Shown: positions 26,604 through 37,579 of the stretch, piece after piece
How the letters are laid out: each line of letters begins with the position of its first letter
Position numbering within the stretch: the first letter of the stretch is position 1
Assembly (NCBI RefSeq): GCF_000250655.1
Contig: NC_016935.1
Span: 3,304,001-3,368,000, forward strand
From: Paenibacillus mucilaginosus 3016
Lineage (GTDB): Bacteria; Bacillota; Bacilli; Paenibacillales; NBRC-103111
Length of the DNA stretch: 64,000 nucleotides
Direction: 5' to 3'
Made by a program: the position numbers and the translations under genes
Notes under the pieces: generated by a model
Database searches by the model: none
Told to the model about the DNA's origin: nothing
Seen by the model: the letters and a program-made list of their open reading frames with translations, nothing else

Positions 26604-27038
26604 ATGAATAAAAAGGTTCATATTTTATTATTAGCAGGCGTCATTGCCATGGGGTCCTGGGTGGGGCTCGCCACCGGCAGCGCCGTGTCGGCAACCAAGC
26701 AGGAAACCGCCGCGAAGACTTCGCTGGAGGAGGCCGTGAAGCGTGCGGCGGCCCAGGGAGGAGAGGTTCACATTCGGGACTACACTCCTTTCGAGTGGGA
26801 CCTGCTGCATGTTTTTCCTCCCTACAGTACACCGGATCAGATCAATGCGCGTCTCGGCTACCACTGGACCGACCGTCATCTCTCGAGTGACGAGGGCACG
26901 AGTATTCTTGTCTTTACCCGTCAAGGCAGGGTTGTCGGGCATTGGAGCTACACGGGCGGCAGCCTGGGCCAGAGTCTGTACGAGCAGCCCATGTCTCCCG
27001 AAGAGGCGGTAGTCAAGCCGGCCGTGAAGCCGAATTGA
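26604..27038 (+). CDS. secreted protein with an unnamed domain shared with the protein at 47915
   Basis: 144 residues with a signal peptide (hydrophobic 5-26, cleavage near VSA). The mature part carries FPPYSTPDQINARLGYHW and LVFTRQGRVVGHWSY. The pattern PYSxxxQxNxxLGxxWT followed by a RVVG strand also occurs in the membrane protein encoded at 47915-48643, so this is a domain of about 75 residues. GGAAGGGAC precedes the ATG. No function is known. Confidence 0.8.
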   Translation: MNKKVHILLLAGVIAMGSWVGLATGSAVSATKQETAAKTSLEEAVKRAAAQGGEVHIRDYTPFEWDLLHVFPPYSTPDQINARLGYHWTDRHLSSDEGTSILVFTRQGRVVGHWSYTGGSLGQSLYEQPMSPEEAVVKPAVKPN

Positions 27039-27101
27039 CAGGCGGCCTTCCCCCATGGCATCATGAGACGCATGAAGGGCGAGGGGGAGGCGGAAGTCCA
27101 T

Positions 27102-27311
27102 ATGAAAAAAGCGCTCCAGGCGCCCGTCCGGTTCTACCGCCGGTTTATTTCGCCGCTGAAGCCGCCGACCTGCCGGTTCTATCCGACCTGCTCGGAATAC
27201 GCGCTGGAGGCGCTCGAGAAGCACGGGGCAGCCCGCGGCAGCTGGCTGACCGTGAAGCGGATCTGCAAGTGCCATCCGTTCCATCCGGGAGGCGTGGATC
27301 ACGTCCCTTGA
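27102..27311 (+). CDS. yidD: membrane protein insertion efficiency factor YidD
   Basis: 69 residues. The family signature [20 protein letters not shown] and [13 protein letters not shown] is complete, with the conserved Cys residues and the final [13 protein letters not shown]. YidD is a small amphipathic protein on the inner face of the membrane that aids YidC-dependent insertion. The ATG at 27102 gives the usual length; a GGAGG lies 11 bases upstream and an upstream in-frame ATG at 27063 would add an untypical acidic leader. The metG promoter overlaps its stop codon. Confidence 0.93.
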   Translation: MKKALQAPVRFYRRFISPLKPPTCRFYPTCSEYALEALEKHGAARGSWLTVKRICKCHPFHPGGVDHVP

Positions 27312-27337
27312 CAGGCGCAGGGGATTTTCGCTATATT
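27308..27337 (+). promoter_or_regulatory. sigma-A promoter of metG
   Basis: TTGACA (27308-27313), 18 bp, TATATT (27332-27337), overlapping the yidD stop and 25 bp before the T-box leader. Confidence 0.7.
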
Positions 27338-27363
27338 TGGCATAACAGTCCCGTGAACGGATA

Positions 27364-29691
<2,328 letters not shown>

Positions 29692-29712
29692 CGATTCGGA
29701 TCAATAGGGGAT

Positions 29713-29759
29713 GTTCACGTGAACAGTCCTGTGGTAAAATAAGGACTGTTCACGTTAAC
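29713..29759 (+). promoter_or_regulatory. promoter flanked by two palindromic operators
   Basis: GTTCACGTGAAC (29713-29724, perfect palindrome) and GTTCACGTTAAC (29748-29759, one mismatch) are 35 bp apart centre to centre. A -10 match TAAAAT lies between them at 29735-29740, with the first palindrome over the -35 position. The two sites are also part of a longer inverted repeat (AACAGTCCT with AGGACTGTT). This suggests a LacI-like dimeric repressor controlling the Gfo/Idh gene. Confidence 0.65.
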
Positions 29760-29798
29760 ATACCAATCCGTAAGGATTCATGGGAGGCCGATTCTCAT

Positions 29799-30872
29799 AT
29801 GTCGAAGCACGACGGAATGAACTACGCGCCGAAGGGAAAACCGAATCCGGTGGTGTCGCAGGGCGAATTCGCCTTCGCCGCGGTGGCGCTGGACCACGGG
29901 CACATCTATGGGATGACGAACGGGCTGATCGAAGCGGGGGCCGACCTCGTGGCGGTTTACGATACGGATCCGAAGAAAGTCGAAGCGTTCCGGCAGAAGT
30001 TCCCGCAGGCACGGGCAGCCGCTTCCGAGGAGGAGATCCTGAACGATCCGTCGATCAAGCTGGTCGCGGCCGCGGCGGTGCCATCCGAGCGCTGTGCCCT
30101 CGGGCTTCGCGTCATGGACGCCGGCAAGGATTACTTCACGGACAAAACGCCGTTCACCACACGGGCCCAGCTGGAAGCCGCGCGCGCGAAGGTCAAGGAG
30201 ACCGGACGCAAGTACGCAGTCTATTACAGCGAACGGCTGCATGTGGAAAGCGCCATCTATGCGGGCCAGCTCGTGGAGCAGGGCGCGATCGGCCGCGTGG
30301 TTCAGGTGATGGGCTGGGGGCCGCACCGGCTCAATGCCCCGTCCCGTCCGCAGTGGTTCTTCGAGCATGAGAAGTACGGCGGCATCCTTTGCGATATCGG
30401 GAGCCACCAGATCGAGCAGTTCCTGTACTATACCGGCGCCAAGGACGGCACGGTAACCAGCTCGCGCGTGGCGAACTACAACAACAAGCAGTATCCGGAG
30501 CTCGAAGATTTCGGAGACGCGATGCTCGTCGGCGACAACGGGGCGACCTTCTACTTCCGCGTCGACTGGCTTACGCCGGACGGCCTCAGCACCTGGGGCG
30601 ACGGCCGCACGATTATCCTCGGTACGGAAGGCTATATCGAGCTTCGCAAGTATGTGGACATCGCCCGCGACGAACAGGGCGGCCATGTGTATCTGGTCAA
30701 CCAGGAAGGCGAGCACCACTTCAGCGTCAACGGGCAGGTGGGTTACCCGTACTTCGGCCAGCTCATCCTCGACTGCATCCACCGCACCGAGAACGCGATG
30801 ACGCAGGAGCATGCGTTCAAGGCGGCGGAGCTGTGCCTCCGGGCGCAGGAGCAGGCCGTGCGGATCGAGTAG
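29799..30872 (+). CDS. Gfo/Idh/MocA family oxidoreductase
   Basis: 357 residues. The N-terminal Rossmann part has ALDHGHIYGMTNGLIEAGAD and VAVYDTDPKK, followed by DKTPFTTRAQLE (the EKP-like motif with DKT) and a C-terminal domain with GGILCDIGSHQIEQFLYY, where the Asp and His of the family's active site are kept. Such enzymes act on sugars or inositols with NAD(P). ATG at 29799 follows GGGAGG. It stands alone behind an operator-flanked promoter and ends at a terminator, so it is a self-contained inducible unit. Confidence 0.92.
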   Translation: MSKHDGMNYAPKGKPNPVVSQGEFAFAAVALDHGHIYGMTNGLIEAGADLVAVYDTDPKKVEAFRQKFPQARAAASEEEILNDPSIKLVAAAAVPSERCALGLRVMDAGKDYFTDKTPFTTRAQLEAARAKVKETGRKYAVYYSERLHVESAIYAGQLVEQGAIGRVVQVMGWGPHRLNAPSRPQWFFEHEKYGGILCDIGSHQIEQFLYYTGAKDGTVTSSRVANYNNKQYPELEDFGDAMLVGDNGATFYFRVDWLTPDGLSTWGDGRTIILGTEGYIELRKYVDIARDEQGGHVYLVNQEGEHHFSVNGQVGYPYFGQLILDCIHRTENAMTQEHAFKAAELCLRAQEQAVRIE

Positions 30873-30923
30873 GGAACCCGTACCCGGCGCCGTGCTGACG
30901 CGGCCTGATATGAACTAAGTGCC

Positions 30924-30975
30924 AAAGCATCTTTCCAAGGCAGGAATCTCTGACTTGGAGGGATGCTTTTTTTTC
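30924..30975 (+). terminator. Rho-independent terminator after the Gfo/Idh gene
   Basis: AAAGCATC pairs with GATGCTTT and CCAAG with CTTGG, followed by eight T. Confidence 0.9.
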
Positions 30976-31065
30976 TTGAATGGTGACAGATCTTGTCCTC
31001 ATTCCATGGTAGATTAACGATATCACGACACATACCAAGCGATGATGTGAACGAAGGAGAACCAG

Positions 31066-32730
31066 ATGAAACCTTATTTTCCGGCCAGAGGCGAGCATGG
31101 AGTAAAATTTGTTTATGAAGCGGAGGAAGATGTCCGGTGCGTCGCCGTAGCGGGAACCTTTAACAGCTGGGATGCGGCCAGGCATAGGATGGCACGAAGG
31201 GAAAACCATACCTGGGAGCTGGAATTGAAGCTCCCGGAAGGAAGGCATTTATACAAAATCGTCGTGAATGATTCGGAATGGATCCTGGATCCGCTGAACC
31301 CGAATGTTTCGGAGGACGGACAACATAATTCGTCCATCACGGTAACGGAACAGGGGGATGTCCTGATACGCACGTCCGACATTACGGAACAAGCGCCCGG
31401 AATCCTGTATGAACGGTTTCATTCGCTGGACAGTCCCGAATGGATCAGGAGGGCGGTGATTTATCAGCTGCACATCAGCGCCTTTACGGAAGGCGGGTTC
31501 ATAGGATTGGCGGACAAATTGGATTACCTGCAGCAGCTTGGGGTCAATACGCTGTGGATCATGCCTTTCCAAGAAGTCGGCGTGGAGAAAAGAATCGGGA
31601 GCTTCGGCGATCCCTATGCCGTGAGGGATTATTATTCCATAGACAGCCGGTTTGGAACATCCGATGAGCTGCAGGCATTCATCGCCAAGGCGCATGAGTA
31701 CGGCATGAGGGTGATCCTGGATTGGGTTATGAACCGCGGCAGTGTGGACCACATCCTGACTCGGAGCCATCCGGACTATTTTATGCGCAACGAGAACAAC
31801 GAAGTGTACTATGAAGTTCCGAACCGGGACTATTTTGCGGGATTGAATTTCGAGAATGAAGAGATGAGAGCTTATATTATAGAAGCCATGACCTATTGGG
31901 TCACCCGCTTTGATTTCGATGGCTTCCGATTGGACGACTCCGACATCACCCCGATGAATTTCCTGGCACAGATCCGGCAGGCGCTGTTGAAAGTGAAAGC
32001 GGACATCGCACTGATCTCCCAATCCTACGATGAGTATCATCACCTGGAATGCTGTGATTTGACTTATGACGGCAGTCTGAGATTAACGATCAAGGATTTG
32101 GCCGAACGGAAAATCACCCGGGATGAGTTCGTCCGGATCTATCATTCCTATAAGTACAGCTTTCCGAAAGGCGCTTTGCGAATGCGCTGGCTGGAGGAGA
32201 AGGAGCGGTCCAGGATCTGGGCCTATGCCGGAGAACCATTGACCAAGCCCGCAGCCTCTATTCTGCTGACGGTGGAAGGTGTGCCTTCGATCATGATGGG
32301 CCAGGAGTTTAACGAGCGCACGCTGGATACCTGGACTTCATTGTTTCACGAATACCAATTGGACTGGAACCGGTTTGATGAGGAGCTGTACGCACACTAT
32401 AAGGCCCTGATTCACCTGCGAACCTCTCATGCGGCATTGTGGGAAGGGGAACTGGAGTTTGTCGGCCATTCGGAAGACTCGGTGCTGACCTATATCAGAA
32501 GGCGCGGGAATGAGGAGTTTCTGATTGTCGTCAATGTATCCGAAAAGCCCCGTGGGATCTGGTTTGAAGAGCGCAGGTTTGCCGATACATATGCAGGAGC
32601 AAACAAACGTTTGATCTACTCATCCGGTCAGGGCGGCGCTGGGGGCTCCTCTCCGGGGACGTATGATCTCTTTATCCAGGGATGGGAGACGCAGATTTTT
32701 CAGAGAGTTCATTTGCTGCCAGAAAGCTAG
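31066..32730 (+). CDS. GH13 alpha-amylase-family protein, probably catalytically inactive
   Basis: 554 residues. An N-terminal E-set/CBM48-like domain (about 1-110: VAGTFNSWDAARHRM, DSEWILDPLNP) precedes a (beta/alpha)8 barrel. Of the GH13 regions, I reads DWVMNRGSVDH (NH to NR), II reads GFRLDDSD (nucleophile Asp kept), III reads ALISQSYDE (acid/base Glu to Gln) and IV reads WLEEKERSR (NHD to EKE). Only the nucleophile survives, so hydrolase activity is doubtful while sugar binding may remain. The base composition is less GC-rich than the neighbours, suggesting acquisition. AAGGAGAA precedes the ATG. Confidence 0.88.
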   Translation: MKPYFPARGEHGVKFVYEAEEDVRCVAVAGTFNSWDAARHRMARRENHTWELELKLPEGRHLYKIVVNDSEWILDPLNPNVSEDGQHNSSITVTEQGDVLIRTSDITEQAPGILYERFHSLDSPEWIRRAVIYQLHISAFTEGGFIGLADKLDYLQQLGVNTLWIMPFQEVGVEKRIGSFGDPYAVRDYYSIDSRFGTSDELQAFIAKAHEYGMRVILDWVMNRGSVDHILTRSHPDYFMRNENNEVYYEVPNRDYFAGLNFENEEMRAYIIEAMTYWVTRFDFDGFRLDDSDITPMNFLAQIRQALLKVKADIALISQSYDEYHHLECCDLTYDGSLRLTIKDLAERKITRDEFVRIYHSYKYSFPKGALRMRWLEEKERSRIWAYAGEPLTKPAASILLTVEGVPSIMMGQEFNERTLDTWTSLFHEYQLDWNRFDEELYAHYKALIHLRTSHAALWEGELEFVGHSEDSVLTYIRRRGNEEFLIVVNVSEKPRGIWFEERRFADTYAGANKRLIYSSGQGGAGGSSPGTYDLFIQGWETQIFQRVHLLPES

Positions 32731-32734
32731 CAGA

Positions 32735-32757
32735 AAGCACCCGTGCAGGGTGTTTTT
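32735..32757 (+). terminator. Rho-independent terminator after the GH13-like gene
   Basis: GCACCC pairs with GGGTGT around GTGCA and is followed by TTTTT. Confidence 0.7.
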
Positions 32758-32842
32758 TCATTGTTGGGGGAAGGGAGGTTCCGGGGGCGTGCGCGGTTGG
32801 GGGAGGAGCTGATCTTCTTTATAGTAATTTCTACATTTACCA

Positions 32843-32871
32843 TTGACAAGCCGGGAGGGCGGCCGTATAAT
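32843..32871 (+). promoter_or_regulatory. consensus sigma-A promoter of the zinc transporter operon
   Basis: TTGACA (32843-32848), 17 bp, TATAAT (32866-32871). Confidence 0.88.
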
Positions 32872-32881
32872 CTGTTTTGTT

Positions 32882-32904
32882 CTAATAAAAATATTTACGA
32901 TTTA
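32882..32904 (+). promoter_or_regulatory. probable Zur box over the transcription start
   Basis: Sixteen of 22 defined positions match the B. subtilis Zur-box consensus, including the full right half TTTACGATTTA. A second, weaker match (13 of 22) lies at 32818-32840 just upstream of the -35 box. Zinc-loaded Zur bound here would block the znu operon. Confidence 0.6.
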
Positions 32905-32926
32905 CATACAAAGGAGTGCACTCATC

Positions 32927-33991
32927 ATGTCCCGATTCAACTTATTCTCCCGGAGGTTCCGGTTCCCCTGGCTGCGCCGGTCGTTCCTGCCGCTTGCACT
33001 GATCGCGGCGCTGGCGGTCATGTCGGCGTGCGGCAAGCCGCAGGCCGCGCTTGTCAATGACAAGATCAACGTGGTTACCAGCTTCTACCCGCTCTACGAT
33101 TTCGCCTCGAAGATCGGCGGAACGCATGTCAATGCGGTCAACGTGGTGCCGGCCGGCGTAGAGCCGCATGACTGGTCCCCGAAGGGCCGCGACATCCAGA
33201 ATATCAAGAATTCGCAGGTGTTCGTGTACCTGGGAGCCGGCTTCGAGGGCTGGGTTAACGATACGCTCGAGAGCCTCAAGACGGATTCGAAGTCGCTCGT
33301 CGTCGAAGCGGGGAAGGGCGTGGAGCTGATCGAAGGCACGGGTGATGCCCACAATCATGAGGGAGAGGCCGCTCATCAGGAAGAAGAGGCGCATGCGGAT
33401 GAGGCGGCGCACAAAGAAGAAGCGGGTCACGATGAAGCCGCTCATGAAGAAGAGGCTCATGACGAGCATGCCGTAGACCCTCACGTGTGGTTGTCACCGC
33501 TCAATGCGAAGAAGATCGCCGAGAACATCAAGAACGCCCTCGTTCAGGCAGACGCGGCACACCAGGCCGACTATGAGGCGAACTATAAGAAGCTCGCCGC
33601 GGATCTGGATGCTTTGCATCAAGAGTTCAAGACGAAGCTCGCAGCTGTGCCCAAGAAGGAGATTGTCGTCACGCACCAATCATTCGGTTACCTGGCGAAG
33701 GAGTACGGCCTGGTCCAGAAGCCGATCATGGGTCTGGCACCGGACGCGGAGCCGACTTCGAAGGATCTGCAGAGCGTACTGAAATTCATAAAAGACAATG
33801 ACGTGAAATATATATTCTTCGAAGAGCTAGTCTCCGATAAGCTCGCGAAGACACTGGCTCAGGATGCCGGCGTGCAGACGGCGGTGCTGAGTCCGCTCGA
33901 AGGCCTGACCGAAGAGCAGGTCCAAGCCGGTGACGATTATGTGAAGGTCATGAAGAATAATTTGAATTCTTTAGTAAAAGCATTACAATAA
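32927..33991 (+). CDS. znuA: zinc ABC transporter substrate-binding lipoprotein
   Basis: 354 residues from the ATG at 32927, preceded by AAGGAGT; the frame upstream crosses the promoter. A signal peptide ends at the lipobox Cys of VMSAC (about 35). The cluster A-I fold starts INVVTSFYPLYDFASKI and carries metal-ligand His residues in GVEPHDWSP, DPHVWLSP and THQSFGYLAKEYG. Between the lobes is a loop of about 45 residues very rich in His and Glu (about 142-186), typical of zinc carriers. It is first in an operon with the ATPase and permease. Confidence 0.95.
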   Translation: MSRFNLFSRRFRFPWLRRSFLPLALIAALAVMSACGKPQAALVNDKINVVTSFYPLYDFASKIGGTHVNAVNVVPAGVEPHDWSPKGRDIQNIKNSQVFVYLGAGFEGWVNDTLESLKTDSKSLVVEAGKGVELIEGTGDAHNHEGEAAHQEEEAHADEAAHKEEAGHDEAAHEEEAHDEHAVDPHVWLSPLNAKKIAENIKNALVQADAAHQADYEANYKKLAADLDALHQEFKTKLAAVPKKEIVVTHQSFGYLAKEYGLVQKPIMGLAPDAEPTSKDLQSVLKFIKDNDVKYIFFEELVSDKLAKTLAQDAGVQTAVLSPLEGLTEEQVQAGDDYVKVMKNNLNSLVKALQ

Positions 33992-34081
33992 GAGAGACCG
34001 TAATTACAGAGCGGCGGTCATCCGTCCTCCCTCCAAGAGACAGGGCGGATGGCCCCGTTAACCCTGGAGGAGCCACACACC

Positions 34082-34864
34082 ATGCAGCAGACCGCTCATT
34101 CCGGATGTCATCGGGAGATCGTATCGATCGATGACGTCTTTTTTTCTTATGAACACAAAACCGTCATCGACGGCCTGAACTTCAAGGTGCTCGAGCGGGA
34201 CTTCGTCGGCCTGATCGGCTCGAACGGGGCGGGCAAGACGACACTCCTGCGGATGATCGTCGGCCTCTTGAAGCCGACGCGCGGCGAGATCCGGCTGTTC
34301 GGAGAGCCGCTCTCCACGTTCCGGGATTGGGAGCGGATCGGATACGTGCCGCAGAAGAATTCGCTGAACCCCCTCTTCCCGGCAACGGTGCGGGAGGTCG
34401 TCACGTCAGGCCTCTACGGCAAAAAGAACATGTTCCGCCGCCTCTCGAAGGCGCAGCTGTCGAAGGCCGATGACGCGCTCTATGCGATGCGCATCGAGGA
34501 TCTCGCCGACCGCCGCATCGGGCAGCTGTCGGGCGGCCAGCAGCAGCGGGTGTTCCTGGCCCGCGCGCTGATCAATAATCCCGAGCTGCTCATCCTCGAT
34601 GAGCCGACGGTCGGGATCGACGCCGAGACGCAGGCGGGCTTCTTCCGCATGATCCGGCACATGCACCAGCATCATCACATTACGTTCATGATGGTTTCGC
34701 ACGATATGGATATGGTCCAGTCGTACCTCGGCGAAGAAGCCATCCAGCGGAGCGGGTCGCTGTCATTTTATGTGAAGCATACGCACACGCCGGAGGACTG
34801 CAGGGAGACGGATCTGACGCATTCCATGCAGCAGTTAAGAGAATCGATGGAAGTGCTGACGTAG
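34082..34864 (+). CDS. znuC: zinc ABC transporter ATP-binding protein
   Basis: 260 residues from the ATG at 34082, with GGAGGAG upstream. Walker A GSNGAGKTT, the Q-loop in YVPQKNSLNPLFPATV, signature [15 protein letters not shown] and Walker B LLILDEPTVGID are all present, and the C-terminus is short and acidic. The N-terminal HSGCH motif is an unusual addition. It lies 90 bp after znuA and 18 bp before the permease gene. Confidence 0.94.
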   Translation: MQQTAHSGCHREIVSIDDVFFSYEHKTVIDGLNFKVLERDFVGLIGSNGAGKTTLLRMIVGLLKPTRGEIRLFGEPLSTFRDWERIGYVPQKNSLNPLFPATVREVVTSGLYGKKNMFRRLSKAQLSKADDALYAMRIEDLADRRIGQLSGGQQQRVFLARALINNPELLILDEPTVGIDAETQAGFFRMIRHMHQHHHITFMMVSHDMDMVQSYLGEEAIQRSGSLSFYVKHTHTPEDCRETDLTHSMQQLRESMEVLT

Positions 34865-34882
34865 AATAGGAGAGGCTGCAGG

Positions 34883-35686
34883 TTGGATATTTTTCAAGAG
34901 TACTTTTTTCAAAGAGCGCTGCTCGGCGGACTGCTGATCGGTCTGACTGCACCGCTCATGGGCGTGTTTCTGGTTCTGAGACGGCTGTCGATGATCGGGG
35001 ATACGCTGTCGCACGTCTCAATCGCAGGCGTGGCACTGGGGTTTCTGATTAACGTTTATCCGATCGGTGTGGGCCTCGTATTTGCACTGCTCGCTTCCTT
35101 CGGGATCGAGAAGCTGCGCAAGGCGTACAAGTCCTATGCGGAGCTGTCCATCGCCATTATCATGTCAGGGGGTGTGGCGCTGGCCACCCTGCTGTTCACT
35201 CTCGGCAAGGGCTTCAATATTAATGTCATGAGCTACTTCTTCGGGAGTATCTATACGCTGGACCGCACGGACCTGTGGGTGGTCAGCGGAGTAGCCGTGC
35301 TCGTCACCGCTTTCGTCGCCTTCAACTACAAGGAGATGTTCCTGCTCTTCTTCGACGAGGAAGCGGCCGGAGTCAGCGGGCTGCCGCTGCGCTTCTACAA
35401 CATCATGATTACGATGATGACGGCGCTTGTCATCTCCGCATCGATCAAGATCGTGGGCGCGCTGCTCGTCTCTTCGCTCCTGACGATTCCCGTCGCCTGT
35501 TCGCTGCTTGTCGCCCGCAGCTTCAAGCGGTCGATCTTCTGGGCGATCCTCTTCTCCGAAGTGGCCGTCTCGCTCGGCCTGATCTCCGCCGGCATCTGGG
35601 ACCTGCCTCCCGGCGCCACGGTTGTGCTTATGCTGATCAGCGTATTGATTACGCTGCTCGCCTTCAAACGGGGATGGCGCACTTAA
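34883..35686 (+). CDS. znuB: zinc ABC transporter permease
   Basis: 267 residues, eight or nine transmembrane segments, ABC-3 family: MGVFLVLRRLSMIGDTLSHV near the N-terminus and KIVGALLVSSLLTIPVACS near 190 are characteristic. A TTG start at 34883 follows TAGGAGAGG. It completes the ZnuABC importer. Confidence 0.94.
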   Translation: MDIFQEYFFQRALLGGLLIGLTAPLMGVFLVLRRLSMIGDTLSHVSIAGVALGFLINVYPIGVGLVFALLASFGIEKLRKAYKSYAELSIAIIMSGGVALATLLFTLGKGFNINVMSYFFGSIYTLDRTDLWVVSGVAVLVTAFVAFNYKEMFLLFFDEEAAGVSGLPLRFYNIMITMMTALVISASIKIVGALLVSSLLTIPVACSLLVARSFKRSIFWAILFSEVAVSLGLISAGIWDLPPGATVVLMLISVLITLLAFKRGWRT

Positions 35687-35762
35687 CCGGTGCCGCCCCG
35701 TTATACATACGCTGTCTATGTATGCCCATGCGGGTTAGCAAGAAAGGGGACGAAGTCTCGCT

Positions 35763-36470
35763 ATGGAACTGAACATCTGGATCGCGCTGTGGGCCGGGTT
35801 TATCTCGTTCATCTCTCCCTGCTGTCTGCCGCTGTATCCGTCTTATTTGTCCTATATTACCGGGGTTTCGGTGGGCCAGCTCAAGAGCGAAGAGAGCTCC
35901 GGCGAAATCCGTTTCAAACTGGTTACGCATACCCTGTGCTTTATTGTCGGCTTCTCCGTCGTCTTTTACACGATGGGTCTTGGGGCCAGCGCCGTGGCTT
36001 CTCTCTTCGACGATCAGCGGGACCTGCTGAGGCAGCTGTCCGCTATCCTGATCTTCGTGATGGCTTTGTTCCTGCTCGGGATCTTCCAGCCCCAGTGGCT
36101 GATGAAGGAGCGCAAGCTTCAGCTGAAGTCGAAGCCGGCCGGATATCTCGGTTCCCTGCTGGTGGGCATCGGGTTCGCGGCGGGCTGGTCGCCCTGTATC
36201 GGGCCGATCCTCTCGGCGATGCTCTCGCTTGCCGCGACGGAGCCGGATTCCTGGCTGCCGCTGATCTCCGCTTACTCGCTCGGTTTCGCGATTCCGTTCT
36301 TCGTGCTGGCCTTCTACATCGGGTCGACGAAGTGGATACTGAAGTACAGCTCCCTGATGATGAAGATCGGGGGAGGGGTCATGCTTCTTATGGCCGTGCT
36401 GCTGTATACGGACCAAATGACGCGAATCACCATCTGGCTGCAGCGCATTACGCCAAGTTGGATCGGATAA
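35763..36470 (+). CDS. ccdA: cytochrome c biogenesis protein CcdA
   Basis: 235 residues with six hydrophobic segments. The redox Cys are in FISPCCLPLYPSYLSYITG (about 18-36) and AAGWSPCIGPILSAML, the two conserved Cys-Pro sites of the DsbD/CcdA family. It moves reducing power across the membrane for cytochrome c maturation or, in spore formers, for spore-coat/cortex thioredoxins. GAAAGGGGACG precedes the ATG. A bidirectional terminator separates it from splB. Confidence 0.94.
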   Translation: MELNIWIALWAGFISFISPCCLPLYPSYLSYITGVSVGQLKSEESSGEIRFKLVTHTLCFIVGFSVVFYTMGLGASAVASLFDDQRDLLRQLSAILIFVMALFLLGIFQPQWLMKERKLQLKSKPAGYLGSLLVGIGFAAGWSPCIGPILSAMLSLAATEPDSWLPLISAYSLGFAIPFFVLAFYIGSTKWILKYSSLMMKIGGGVMLLMAVLLYTDQMTRITIWLQRITPSWIG

Positions 36471-36474
36471 AAGC

Positions 36475-36500
36475 AAAAGCGGCCCCGCGGGCCGCTTTTT
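36475..36500. terminator. bidirectional terminator between ccdA and splB
   Basis: AAAAGCGGCC pairs with GGCCGCTTTT around a four-base loop; T6 follows on the forward strand and TTTTGC on the reverse. Confidence 0.9.
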
Positions 36501-36517
36501 TATATTCCACTGCTCTG

Positions 36518-37579
36518 CTACGTAAAATACTCGATCTTCGACTCCGGGAAGTTCTCGAAGATCCGCTCCGTAATGAATTCGCGCAGGGCGTTCGCCTGCT
36601 CATCCGGATACACATACTTGCCTTGGCCCCAGCGGCCCCACTTGTACTTGCGCTTCTCCTCATCCATCTCAAGCTTCGTCTTCGGATACCGCTGCTGGAT
36701 GATGGTTTTGGCTGTCTTCGTGAACCGGTGCTGAATCAGCTCGAACGTCAGATCGGCCGTCGCTTCGGGCGGCAGGGTTTCTTTCAGCTTCGTCAGCAGC
36801 TCGGCATACCCGTTCTCCCAGCCTTCGTGCCAGATGATCGGGGCGATGATGAAGCCGAGGGGATAGCCCGCCTTGGCGACTTTGCCGGCCGCTTCAATCC
36901 GCTCGTAGAAGGACGAGGTCGAAGGCTCGAAATGTTTGATGACGTAGTCGGCATTGACGCTGAACCGGAACCGGGTATGCCCGTTGTGCTTGGCATCGAG
37001 CAGGGGATCGACGTGGTGAAACTTCGTTACGAAGCGGAGCCGGGCAAGCGGCTGCTGTCCCATGAACTCGATATACTCCTTCAGCGAGCCGCTGATATGC
37101 TCAAGACCCACCGGGTCGGACGTACAGGCTGCCTCGAAGCGGGTAATCTCCGGCGCCCTCTCGTCAATGTACCCTTGGGCGGCCTTCAGAATATCGTCGG
37201 TGTTCACATATACGCGGATGTAAGGCTTGGCGCCGAGCGTCGTCTGCAGGTAGCAGTAATGGCAGTGGGCCATGCAGCCGGTTGCGATCGGAATCGCATA
37301 TTCGGCGGAGGGCTTCGACGTGTCGAATTTGAGCGTTTTGCGGATGCCGACAACAAGCGTGCGCTTGGCGATGCGGTATTTCTCCAGATCGCTTTCCCCC
37401 GGCAGATTCGTGATCCGGTTATGCGACGGGGTAATGCGGATCGGCAGGCCTTCTTTTTTGGCCCACTCGTGAATCCTCTGGCCTTTGGGGTATTCCAGCG
37501 CGTTCGGCTCGAAATAGACAAGCTCCGGAACGAATACCTGCGTACCGCGGACCGGCGGTGCGAGCAGCTCGGTGGTCAT
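36518..37579 (-). CDS. splB: spore photoproduct lyase
   Basis: 353 residues. A radical-SAM enzyme that reverts the thymine dimer 'spore photoproduct' during germination. The cluster ligands are Cys102, Cys106 and Cys109 in GCMAHCHYCYLQ (the CX3CX2C spacing of this family), and AACTSDPVGLEHISGSLKEY is typical. GGGAGGAAAAGCG precedes the ATG on the reverse strand. Its presence marks an endospore former. No splA-like gene lies upstream. Confidence 0.96.
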   Translation of the reverse strand: MTTELLAPPVRGTQVFVPELVYFEPNALEYPKGQRIHEWAKKEGLPIRITPSHNRITNLPGESDLEKYRIAKRTLVVGIRKTLKFDTSKPSAEYAIPIATGCMAHCHYCYLQTTLGAKPYIRVYVNTDDILKAAQGYIDERAPEITRFEAACTSDPVGLEHISGSLKEYIEFMGQQPLARLRFVTKFHHVDPLLDAKHNGHTRFRFSVNADYVIKHFEPSTSSFYERIEAAGKVAKAGYPLGFIIAPIIWHEGWENGYAELLTKLKETLPPEATADLTFELIQHRFTKTAKTIIQQRYPKTKLEMDEEKRKYKWGRWGQGKYVYPDEQANALREFITERIFENFPESKIEYFT

